Under the pieces are notes generated by a model that ran no database searches, was not told the DNA's origin, and saw only the letters and a program-made list of their open reading frames with translations. A DNA stretch of 64,000 nt from Gammaproteobacteria bacterium (GTDB lineage: Bacteria; Pseudomonadota; Gammaproteobacteria; Pseudomonadales; Halieaceae), in assembly GCA_024742415.1 (NCBI GenBank), contig JANSYN010000006.1:186001-250000 (forward strand), in the 5' to 3' direction. The number at the start of each line of letters is the position of its first letter. The stretch's first letter is position 1. Below, one piece after another: positions 51,415-59,531 of the stretch. The translations under genes and the position numbers were made by a program.

Positions 51415-53940
51415 TCAGAACCGGTAAGTCAACGTCGCACCATAGGTACGCGCCTTGCCCGGCAAGCGTACCCACGTGTTGGCGTTCTGGGTAACCGCCA
51501 GCCAGTAGTATTCATCGGTGAGATTGGAACCCCACAGGTTGATATCCCAGCTGGCATCCAGCGCGTAGATACCGATACCGCCGTTGAGCACACCAAAGGC
51601 GTCTACGCGGGCTTCGGCGCTGTCTTCCAGGTCCCCGGCGGAATCCGTCTGGTAGCGACCGTTCAGGTTGATACTCAGGCCCAGGCTCTGGGTGAGCGGG
51701 CGGTTGTACAGCAGCGTCAGGGTGCCGGACACTTCCGGGCTGTACAAAAACTTCGCCCCGTCGTAGTCGGCCGGCTGGCCCAGCGAATCGATGCCGATGT
51801 AATCCTGGATCTCCGTGTGCAGTAACGTTGCCGCGGCGATCGCTGTGAAGTGCTCGGTGATGCCCCAGGTCAGCTCGGTATCCAGGCCATAGGCTTCCGA
51901 CTTGGGTACATTGGCCAGCCGTGCAAGAATCGTAAAAATAGGATCACGAAAAAACACCGCCAGTTGTTTGTCGTCGTAGTCGTAATAAAACACTGACGCG
52001 TTCCACTGCATGCGTTGTTGCAGCAGTGTCGCCTTCACACCCAGCTCGTAGGCCAATAACTCTTCCTGGCCCACCGGTGCATTCTGGGTGGAAATATTCG
52101 CCGCGTTAACGGGCGTATTGCCGGCCTTGGCGCCCTGTGACACCGAACCATAGAGCAGCGTGTCTGGGTCGACAAACCAGTCCAGCTCAAGGCGCCAGGC
52201 GATATTGTCTTCGTTGGTTTGCGACTCCACCAGGCCGTAGGTGATGGTCTCGGGGTCAAAGGTATTGCACTCGCCCTGCTCGATCTCATCCACCAGTGCG
52301 CCGTACTCCGCCAGGAACAGCGCGCGGTTGGTCACGTTCACATTGGGCAGCATGTTGCCGTTGAAATCCCGTGAGCAACCGCCGTAATCCTGCGAATCTT
52401 CGGTATAGCGCAGCCCCGCGGTGAGCGAGAGGTCTTCCATCAGCTCCTGCGTGGCACTGGCAAACACGCTCCAGGATTCTACGTCCATGTGCGCCTCGTC
52501 ACGGAACGTACGAAACGCCTGCGTCGCCTCTTCAACGGTGTAGCCGCCCGCGTTAAAGGGCGAGTCCAGCAGCGGCACCGTGAAGGCACGGATCAGGCCG
52601 ACATTGGCATTTTGCCCCAGCAGCGTGCGGTTGGAATCGAGGATGTCGTCTTTGGCGTAGTAGGCCCCCAGCAGCCATTGGGTGTCGTTCCACTCACCTT
52701 CCAGGCGCAATTCCTGCGAGAGGCTCTCTATGCTGCCGTCCAAATCCTGCACCAGAAGCTCATAGGGTGCCCCGCCAAAATCGACCAGCGCCTTACGCTC
52801 GAGGTCCTGGTAGCCGGTCAGGGCATTCAGGCGCATGCCGTTATCGAACTCGTAGTTGATGGCGAGCTTCAACGCGTGCAGCTCGCTGTCTTCGGCCAGG
52901 TCACCCCCCAGCCCCAGCCCGGTGCCGATATCAGCGCTGCGCTGCGCGCGCGGTGCCCAATCGGCCTCGTTGTTATTGCGCGGCGCGTTCTGTTCAATGT
53001 AATCCAACAGGCCGGGCGCGTTGAAGGCGCTGTCGGCGGTCGAGGCGCTCAGCCCGGTGGCCTGCGAGGCCAGCGTGTCAGACTGGTTTAGCCACCCGTT
53101 GTACGACACATCAATGGCTAACTGCGGCGTAGGCGCAAAGGCCAGCGCAGCGCGCAAGCCGTACTTGTGCACCTCACCCTGCGTGTCGCTGGAACTGTTG
53201 GATTTTTGCCAGCCTTCGCCGCTGTCTTCAGTGCGCAGTGCAAGCCGCCCGGAGAGTTGATCCGTCAACGGCCCGCTGACCATACCTTCGAAGTTGGTGG
53301 TTTCAAAGTTGCCCAGCTCCATGCGGGCCATACCTTCAAACGCATCGGCGGGCTTGTTGGTGACAAGGTTAATCAACCCGGCCGTGGTGTTGCGCCCGAA
53401 CAGTGTGCCCTGGGGGCCTTTCAATACCTCCACGCGCTGCATGTCGAACACGGGGCCAGAGTTCATAATCGGGTACGGGTAGGCCACTTCGTCGATGTAC
53501 GTTCCCACTGTGGAGGTCGCCGACATATTCACCGTGTTGAAGCCGATACCCCGCAGGGTATACGTGGGCACACCCTGGTAGCTCTGGGCCACGGTAAAAC
53601 TGGGCACCAGTGCGGTGAGGTCCGACACGCTGTCGATACGCAGGCGCTCCAGTTGTTCGCCGGTATAGGCCTGCACGTCCAGGCCGACATCGTTGGCGGT
53701 TTGTTCCATACGGCGCGCGGTGACGATCACCATTTCCAGGGGCTTGACCTGCTCGGCGGACGATTCCGCCGCGCCTGACGACAACGGCAGCAGGGCCAGC
53801 AGTACCGGCACCACACAAGCTGTCGCACTTGTCGCCACGCCTGTTCGAGCCACGGCAAGCCGCCCGGTGTTTGCCGTACCCATCCCTGCCGTATTCATCG
53901 TGGCGTTGAGGCTGGCACCGTCGTCGTTCTGCGTCGTCAT
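51415..53940 (-). CDS. TonB-dependent outer-membrane receptor
   Basis: An 841-residue TonB-dependent receptor. A signal-like hydrophobic region (ACVVPVLLALLPLSSGAA, about residues 41-58) follows an unusually long N-terminal extension. The TonB box/plug begins near LEMVIVTARRMEQT, and the plug has FDMQRVEVLKGPQGTLFGRN and TTAGLINLVTNKPAD; a 22-stranded barrel follows and the protein ends with the aromatic TYGATLTYRF. The start at 53940 is chosen for the AGAGGATAAT site upstream rather than the open frame to 53991. Receptors of this group in marine gammaproteobacteria import siderophores, vitamins or hydrophobic carbon sources. The neighbours (oxidoreductases, acyl-CoA enzymes) hint at a lipid or steroid-like ligand, by inference only. 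Confidence 0.92.
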   Translation of the reverse strand: MTTQNDDGASLNATMNTAGMGTANTGRLAVARTGVATSATACVVPVLLALLPLSSGAAESSAEQVKPLEMVIVTARRMEQTANDVGLDVQAYTGEQLERLRIDSVSDLTALVPSFTVAQSYQGVPTYTLRGIGFNTVNMSATSTVGTYIDEVAYPYPIMNSGPVFDMQRVEVLKGPQGTLFGRNTTAGLINLVTNKPADAFEGMARMELGNFETTNFEGMVSGPLTDQLSGRLALRTEDSGEGWQKSNSSSDTQGEVHKYGLRAALAFAPTPQLAIDVSYNGWLNQSDTLASQATGLSASTADSAFNAPGLLDYIEQNAPRNNNEADWAPRAQRSADIGTGLGLGGDLAEDSELHALKLAINYEFDNGMRLNALTGYQDLERKALVDFGGAPYELLVQDLDGSIESLSQELRLEGEWNDTQWLLGAYYAKDDILDSNRTLLGQNANVGLIRAFTVPLLDSPFNAGGYTVEEATQAFRTFRDEAHMDVESWSVFASATQELMEDLSLTAGLRYTEDSQDYGGCSRDFNGNMLPNVNVTNRALFLAEYGALVDEIEQGECNTFDPETITYGLVESQTNEDNIAWRLELDWFVDPDTLLYGSVSQGAKAGNTPVNAANISTQNAPVGQEELLAYELGVKATLLQQRMQWNASVFYYDYDDKQLAVFFRDPIFTILARLANVPKSEAYGLDTELTWGITEHFTAIAAATLLHTEIQDYIGIDSLGQPADYDGAKFLYSPEVSGTLTLLYNRPLTQSLGLSINLNGRYQTDSAGDLEDSAEARVDAFGVLNGGIGIYALDASWDINLWGSNLTDEYYWLAVTQNANTWVRLPGKARTYGATLTYRF

Positions 53941-54210
53941 ATTATTATCCTCTATTGACGTTGCTGCAGCGGTTGCGTGCGCCGATGCCATCGTCGAAGG
54001 CCGCCCGCTACTCGAAAGGCACCCCGCATGACACTGCGCGACTATTCCCTAGTAAAGTCATGTCCGGGCCATAAGTCCAGCGAGGTCTGATTGGCGTCGC
54101 AACTAGTTAAACCAGCTACCGGCTTCAATGCAGTGGCCTGAGCCGGGCGAGGCGCAGCAGCACGCACCTTGGTACGCTATACACCCAGGCAGCCATTGGA
54201 CGCACACGCC

Positions 54211-55446
54211 ATGACCACACAGCCATCGCCTTTTGATCCGCTGACCATCGGCCCACTGACGCTGCGCAACCGCTTCATCAAATCAGGCGCCAACGAGGCC
54301 ATGTCGCTGCAAGGTCGGCCTACCAAGGCGCTGGTACAACACCACCGCACGCTGGCCGAGGGTGGCATTGGTATGACGACGGTGGCCTACATGGCCGTGG
54401 CACCGGAAGGACGCACACTGGCCAACCAGATCTGGATGAACCCCGAGTACCTGCCAGACCTGCAGGCATTGACGCGCGCAGTGCACAACAGCGGCGCCGC
54501 AATCTCTGCGCAGATCACCCATGGCGGCTCCTTCGTGACCGGCCTCAAGGTCAAGGGCCGTTTGATCAGCGCCTCCTCCGGTTTTAATCCCGCAGGCTCG
54601 CTCAAGGGCAACTTCCTGCAGCGCGCCATGAACGAGGGCGACATGACATGCGTGATCGATCAGTTTGTCGCAGCGGCGCAACTGGCACGGGACTCCGGCT
54701 TTGACGCGGTAGAACTGCACATGGGCCACGGCTACTTGCTCAACCAGTTCTTGTCGCCGCTCAATAACAAGCGCAAAGACGCATACGGTGGCAGCGCCGA
54801 GAACCGCGTGCGCTTTCCCGCCCGGGTGCTGGCAGCGGTAAAAGCCGCCGTGGGCGATACCACGGCCGTCCTGGCAAAAATCAACGTGGCCGACGGCGTC
54901 AGCAAAGGCGCCAAGGTAGAGGATGCCATCGTCACGGCTAGGGCACTGGAAGCCGCCGGCGCCGATATGCTCGTGCTCAGCGGCGGGCGCAATGTGGAAT
55001 CCACCTGGTTTATGTTCGGCAGCCGCATGAATCGCGAAGAAGTCAGCAAGATTCTCAAACAGCAGGGCGAACGCCTGGCGGCATTTGCGATGAAGGCGGC
55101 CGCGTCCAGCGAACCGGACATTACCTTCAAGGAAATGTACTTCCTGGACTACTCGCGAAAAATACGCGCAGCCGTCAACCTGCCGCTGGCCTACCTGGGT
55201 GGCGTAAAATCCCTGGCCAACGCAGAACAGGCGATGAGCGAAGGCTTCAACGCTATCGTACTGGCCAGGGCGCTGCTGCATGACCCGGACCTGGTGAACA
55301 AATTGCGCAGCGGCGAAATGACAGAATCCGGCTGCGACAACTGCAACGGCTGCGTGGCCTACATTTATCACCCGGCGGGCACGCGCTGCGTGTGGAAGCC
55401 GCCGAACGATTTGGCGTTGAATCAGGTGTTTGCTTCGGCGGAGTAA
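54211..55446 (+). CDS. Old-yellow-enzyme-like NADH:flavin oxidoreductase with Cys cluster
   Basis: A 411-residue FMN barrel protein of the OYE/2,4-dienoyl-CoA reductase group. It has FDPLTIGPLTLRNRFIKSG, AQITHGG, AVELHMGHGYLLNQFLSP, NKRKDAYGGSAENRVRFP and YLGGVKSLANAEQAM. After the barrel, CDNCNGC followed by an 11-residue spacer and another Cys (C-x2-C-x2-C-x11-C) resembles the [4Fe-4S] site of 2,4-dienoyl-CoA reductase, but the NAD-binding domain that follows in that enzyme is missing. It would reduce an activated C=C bond. ATG at 54211 (MTTQPSPFDP) is chosen because the open frame from 54169 adds residues not seen in relatives. Confidence 0.85.
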   Translation: MTTQPSPFDPLTIGPLTLRNRFIKSGANEAMSLQGRPTKALVQHHRTLAEGGIGMTTVAYMAVAPEGRTLANQIWMNPEYLPDLQALTRAVHNSGAAISAQITHGGSFVTGLKVKGRLISASSGFNPAGSLKGNFLQRAMNEGDMTCVIDQFVAAAQLARDSGFDAVELHMGHGYLLNQFLSPLNNKRKDAYGGSAENRVRFPARVLAAVKAAVGDTTAVLAKINVADGVSKGAKVEDAIVTARALEAAGADMLVLSGGRNVESTWFMFGSRMNREEVSKILKQQGERLAAFAMKAAASSEPDITFKEMYFLDYSRKIRAAVNLPLAYLGGVKSLANAEQAMSEGFNAIVLARALLHDPDLVNKLRSGEMTESGCDNCNGCVAYIYHPAGTRCVWKPPNDLALNQVFASAE

Positions 55447-55531
55447 ACAGGCGGGTCTTTCGGTTTTCTCACCGGAACAGCGCTGTTGTGACCCCCTGCG
55501 GGGCGCCTGCGCTGCGGATCGTGCGCGACTT

Positions 55532-55565
55532 CGAGTCTAAAACGCGCCTGCAAGCGCGTTTAGTC
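55532..55565. repeat. Imperfect palindrome beside tRNA-Val
   Basis: CTAAAACGCGC and GCGCGTTTAG pair around a CTGCAA loop, with one bulged A, and TCGA flanks both arms. It lies between the oxidoreductase gene stop and the tRNA terminator. It could form a stable stem of about 10 bp in RNA from either strand; no U-run follows, so it is not a standard terminator. Confidence 0.6.
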
Positions 55566-55600
55566 GAACGCCAGTTCTCGCTAGCGTAACCCCACCAACC

Positions 55601-55624
55601 AAAAAACCCCCGCGGTGCGGGGGC
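55601..55624 (-). terminator. Intrinsic terminator of tRNA-Val
   Basis: On the minus strand, a 7-bp stem CCCCCGC/GCGGGGG with a 3-base loop is followed by six T residues, nine bases after the tRNA 3' end. This is a textbook rho-independent terminator for the tRNA transcript. Confidence 0.85.
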
Positions 55625-55632
55625 TTGTTGTT

Positions 55633-55709
<77 letters not shown>

Positions 55710-56009
55710 AAAAGGGACGCCGATTATAGGTGCCCTCCCCGTTTAGCTCAACTGTCGAATGGGAAAGAATACCAGCCTGCCAAGCGCAGGGGCGAAGCCT
55801 GCCTGGCCCTGGGTGGGCGCGGGGGGTAATTGCGCGGCCTGGGGTGATCTTTTTTACCAGTCCCACGTGAACCGCTGGGACATTGATCCGCGCCGAAACA
55901 CGCGTACAGTGTGATTCGAGCTGCCCTGGAGCCGGCTGTGCCCAACAGGTGCACGCCGTTGTCGTGCCAGCGCTGGGCAGTCGCCAGCACTCAAGCCGTG
56001 GAGAACCCC
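55710..56009. other. Intergenic region between tRNA-Val and the LLM gene
   Basis: About 300 bases upstream of both the minus-strand tRNA and the plus-strand flavoenzyme gene. It should hold both promoters. I see no clear gene, terminator or consensus promoter. Frames that extend the flavoenzyme upstream are present but rejected on start-site evidence. Confidence 0.5.
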
Positions 56010-57020
56010 GTGAAAGTCAGTGGCATGTTGACCCAGGACCTGGAAATGGTGCCGCTGGCCGTGGCCGAGCTGGAGCGCCGCGGGTTTGACGCGGCCTTCT
56101 CGGCAGAGATCAACAATGACCCGTTCTTCCCACTGTTACTGGCCGCAGAACACAGTGAGCGCATCCAGCTGACCACATCGATCAGCGTGGCTTTCGCGCG
56201 CAACCCCATGACCACCGCCACCCTGGCCTGGGATTTAAACCAGTATTCCCGCGGCAGGTTTGCCATTGGCCTGGGTTCACAGATCAAGCCCCATATCACG
56301 CGGCGTTTCTCGATGCCGTGGTCACAGCCGGCGGCGCGCATGCGCGAGTTCATTGCCGCAATGCGCGCAATCTGGCACTGCTGGGAAAGCGGTGAGACGC
56401 TGGCCTTTCAGGGCGAGTTTTACCGCCACGACCTGATGACCCCCATGTTCGTACCCGCCAGGCGCGACTTTGGCGCCCCCGGTGTGACGCTTGCAGCGGT
56501 CGGCCCGCTGATGACAGAAACTGCCGCAGAAGTGGCCGACGGCATGATTGCACACGGTTTCAGCACCGCGCGCTACCTGCGCGAAGTCACCCTGCCCGCT
56601 GTTGAAAAAGGTCTACAGAAATCCAACAGACAGCGCGAGGATTTCACCATCAGTGCACCGGTGATGGTCGTTGCCGGTAAAGATGAGCAGGCTTTCGCCG
56701 CCTCGAAGCAGGCCGTGCAGCACCAGCTCGCGTTCTACAGCTCCACACCCGCCTACAAGGGCGTGCTGGAGTTGCATGGCTGGGGCGACCTGCAGGCAGA
56801 AGCGCACCGACTCACGCGCGAAAACCGCTGGGATGAGCTAGGCGCCCTGATCAGCGACGACATCCTCGACACATTTGCGATCGTCGCCCAGAACATTGAA
56901 GATGTTCCAAAGTTACTCAGCGCCCGCTATGCCGGGCTGGTCGATACCTGGATGTGCACAGTAGAAACAGGAGACACCGATTTGCAACAGCAGCTGGTCA
57001 GCGCCGTACAGGCGGCCTGA
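56010..57020 (+). CDS. LLM-class flavin/F420-dependent oxidoreductase
   Basis: A 336-residue luciferase-like monooxygenase-fold protein. Motifs include AVAELERRGFDAAFSAEI, AFARNPMTTATLAWDLNQYS, RGRFAIGLGSQIKPHI with the family's G-L-G-S-Q block, and AAVGPLMTETAAEVADGMIAH. The pattern resembles the subgroup annotated as probable F420-dependent (TIGR03617), although in Proteobacteria the cofactor may be FMN. Start is GTG at 56010 with TGGAGA upstream. The two acyl-CoA dehydrogenase genes follow in the same direction after 97 bases, and similar trios occur in degradation clusters for branched or cyclic acyl substrates. Substrate unknown. Confidence 0.82.
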   Translation: MKVSGMLTQDLEMVPLAVAELERRGFDAAFSAEINNDPFFPLLLAAEHSERIQLTTSISVAFARNPMTTATLAWDLNQYSRGRFAIGLGSQIKPHITRRFSMPWSQPAARMREFIAAMRAIWHCWESGETLAFQGEFYRHDLMTPMFVPARRDFGAPGVTLAAVGPLMTETAAEVADGMIAHGFSTARYLREVTLPAVEKGLQKSNRQREDFTISAPVMVVAGKDEQAFAASKQAVQHQLAFYSSTPAYKGVLELHGWGDLQAEAHRLTRENRWDELGALISDDILDTFAIVAQNIEDVPKLLSARYAGLVDTWMCTVETGDTDLQQQLVSAVQAA

Positions 57021-57117
57021 GCGGTCAACAAAAACGGGATGCATCACCACCCACACCACAATAAACAGAACGCGGCGCACACGGCGCCCCCAGGCAACGC
57101 GTAAAGGACAGCACACC

Positions 57118-58299
57118 ATGAACATAGAGTTAACCCCCGAACAGCGGGCACTGCAGCAGGAAGTGCGTGACTACATGAAAACGGTCATGACGCCTGAACT
57201 GCTGGAAGAGATGAAAAACGACGAGCTCAAGGAAGGCGGCGGCCCCGAGTTTCGCAAGCAGTACGCGCGCATGGGCGCGGACGGGTGGATCGGCCTGTCG
57301 TGGTCAAAAGAGCTCGGCGGTAAAGAGATGTCGCACGTCGAGCAATACATTTTCACCGACGAGGTCGTGCGTTCGGGCTTTGCCTACCCGTTTCTCACCA
57401 CGGAATCCGTGACACCGGTGATTGCAGCCAACGCCAACGCGGAGGTCCGCGAAGAGGTGGTCGGCGGCGTCAAGCAGGGCAAGGTGGTTATTGCCATTGG
57501 CTACTCAGAACCCAGCGCAGGTACTGACCTTGCCAGCCTGAAGACCAAAGCGGTGAAAGACGGCGACCACTGGATCATCAACGGGCAAAAAATGTGGACC
57601 AGCCTTGCCAACTACGCCGATTACGTGTGGCTGGCCGCGCGTACCGACCCCGACGAAAGCAAAAAACACAAGGGCTTGACGATGTTCCTGGTGCCCACCG
57701 ATTACGAGGGCTTTTCGGTCACGCCGGTGCACACGCTGGGCGTGCGCACCAACGCCACTTTCTACAATGACATCCGCCTGCCCGACAAATACCGCGTCAG
57801 CGAGGTCAACGGCGGCTGGAAGCTCATCATGGGGCAGCTCAATGTCGAACGCCTGTCCCTCTTCACCCACGGCCAGGTGGATTCACTGTACGTCGACACC
57901 TGCAAATGGGCAGCAGAAACCGACGCGCCCGGCGGCGGTAAGGTGATTGAACAACCCTGGGTGCAGCACAACCTCGCCAAGGTCAAGAGCGGGCTCGAGG
58001 TGGTTAAACTGATTTGCTGGAAGCAGGCCTGGGCAATGGATCAGGGTCCGCTGGACATGGCCGCAGCCTCCACGGCGAAGGTCTACAGCAGCGAGTTTTT
58101 CGTTGAGCTGTATCGCATGTTGCTGGAGGTGCTCGGCGGAGCCGGCGTGATTGCCGCACATTCCCCCGGCGCGGTGCTCAAGGGCCGCATTGAATTTCGC
58201 TGGCGCGTGGGTTCGATTCTTACCTTTGGCGGCGGCGCCAATGAAATACAGCGCGACATCATTGCGATGGCGGGCTTGTGGATGCCACGCACTCGCTAG
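57118..58299 (+). CDS. Acyl-CoA dehydrogenase (subunit-like, first of pair)
   Basis: A 393-residue acyl-CoA dehydrogenase. The FAD/substrate blocks are AIGYSEPSAGTDLASLKT, INGQKMWTSLANYADYV and, near the C-terminus, LTFGGGANEIQRDIIAMAGL. N-terminal helical domain, middle beta domain and C-terminal helical domain are all present. Its stop is 98 bases from the next acyl-CoA dehydrogenase, which has diverged motifs. Such adjacent pairs often form alpha2beta2 enzymes for bulky side chains, for example in steroid degradation; that assembly is an inference here. The ATG follows AAAGGACAG. Confidence 0.9.
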   Translation: MNIELTPEQRALQQEVRDYMKTVMTPELLEEMKNDELKEGGGPEFRKQYARMGADGWIGLSWSKELGGKEMSHVEQYIFTDEVVRSGFAYPFLTTESVTPVIAANANAEVREEVVGGVKQGKVVIAIGYSEPSAGTDLASLKTKAVKDGDHWIINGQKMWTSLANYADYVWLAARTDPDESKKHKGLTMFLVPTDYEGFSVTPVHTLGVRTNATFYNDIRLPDKYRVSEVNGGWKLIMGQLNVERLSLFTHGQVDSLYVDTCKWAAETDAPGGGKVIEQPWVQHNLAKVKSGLEVVKLICWKQAWAMDQGPLDMAAASTAKVYSSEFFVELYRMLLEVLGGAGVIAAHSPGAVLKGRIEFRWRVGSILTFGGGANEIQRDIIAMAGLWMPRTR

Positions 58300-58397
58300 C
58301 CCTTACCGATTAATGGTCGCTGCTCCACCAACAGCGAGCGCGCCACTGCAGCGGCCTGTCGATGCCAGCCACTGCACACGTTACGGAGAAGAACAGC

Positions 58398-59531
58398 ATG
58401 GATTTTACAGTTTCGGAAGAACTACACAGCGTGCAGCAATTAGCGGCACAGATACTCGGCGATTTCACCGATGTCGATACGCTAAAGCGCATAGAGTCGC
58501 AGGCAGAGCGTTTTGACCCTGAACTCTGGAAAGCACTGGCAGAAGCAGGCCTGCTCGGGCTGGACATACCCGAGGCGCACGGCGGCATGGGCATGGGCTT
58601 TTACAGCCTGACCACCCTGTGCGAGGAAGTCGGCCGCACGGTTGCGCCTGCACCGGTGATCGCCGTACTGGTCGGCGCAGCGGGCACGCTGCAGCGCTTT
58701 GGCAACGCCGCCCAGAAAGACCAGTGGTTACCGGGCATCGCCAACGGTTCGCACCTGCTTACCAGTGCGCTGGAAGAGTACGGCAATGACGACCCGACAC
58801 AGCCAACCACTACCGCGCAATCCATGGAAGGGGGCTACGCCATCAGCGGCCACAAGTTTGGTGTGGAAAACGCCTGTAGCGCTGCCCGCATCCTGGTGGC
58901 GGCCAGTACCGACGATGGCGTCATCATTGCGCTGGTTGACCCTAAAGCCGCCGGCGTTACCCTGACGGCGCAACAGGTCACCAGCGGTGAGACACGCTCC
59001 GAGCTCGCACTTGAAAATGTACAGGTACCTGCCGAGGACGTCGTTGCTACCGGTGCAGAAGCACGCACCGCCATCGCCTGGGCAAGCCAGGCCACCCGCA
59101 CCGCGATGTCGGCCATGGCCGTTGGCCTGTGCGACAAAATGATGCGCATTACCGGCGCTTACACTACCGAGCGTGAGCAGTTCGACCGCGCCATCGCTAC
59201 CTTCCAGGCGGTCAGCCATCGCGTTGCAGACTGCTACATTGACGTTGAGTGCCTGCGGCTGGTGACGCAGCAGGCCGCCTCGTTAATCGACCAGGGCCGC
59301 CCGGCGGCCGACGCCGTGACCATGGCGAAAATCTGGTGCGGCGATGTTACCCACCGTGTCAGCCAGGCCTCGCAGCACTGCCATGGCGGCACCGGGGTTG
59401 ATCGCGATTACCCGCTGTTTCGCTATTGCCTGATGGCGCGCCAGATTGAGCTGTCCTGCGGCAACACCGCACAACTGACGGGCCAGCTGGGACAATCCAT
59501 CGCGCAGGAATATCTGGCCGCGGCTGGCTAG
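58398..59531 (+). CDS. Acyl-CoA dehydrogenase (second of pair)
   Basis: A 377-residue acyl-CoA dehydrogenase-fold protein. It starts MDFTVSEELHSVQQLA at 58398, chosen for the GGAGAAGA site. It has LLGLDIPEAHGGMGMGF, YAISGHKFGVENACSAA and the C-terminal QHCHGGTGVDRDYPLFRY. The middle FAD-binding block is weak (SALEEYGNDDP in place of a typical xTEPxAGSD), which suggests that it is the less active partner of the preceding dehydrogenase. Its stop shares CTAG with the stop of the convergent membrane protein gene. Confidence 0.88.
   Translation: MDFTVSEELHSVQQLAAQILGDFTDVDTLKRIESQAERFDPELWKALAEAGLLGLDIPEAHGGMGMGFYSLTTLCEEVGRTVAPAPVIAVLVGAAGTLQRFGNAAQKDQWLPGIANGSHLLTSALEEYGNDDPTQPTTTAQSMEGGYAISGHKFGVENACSAARILVAASTDDGVIIALVDPKAAGVTLTAQQVTSGETRSELALENVQVPAEDVVATGAEARTAIAWASQATRTAMSAMAVGLCDKMMRITGAYTTEREQFDRAIATFQAVSHRVADCYIDVECLRLVTQQAASLIDQGRPAADAVTMAKIWCGDVTHRVSQASQHCHGGTGVDRDYPLFRYCLMARQIELSCGNTAQLTGQLGQSIAQEYLAAAG

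Noticed and set aside
54283..55371. Antisense open frame of 362 codons opposite the OYE-like gene
   Set aside because: The plus-strand protein has full flavoenzyme motifs; the antisense product has none.
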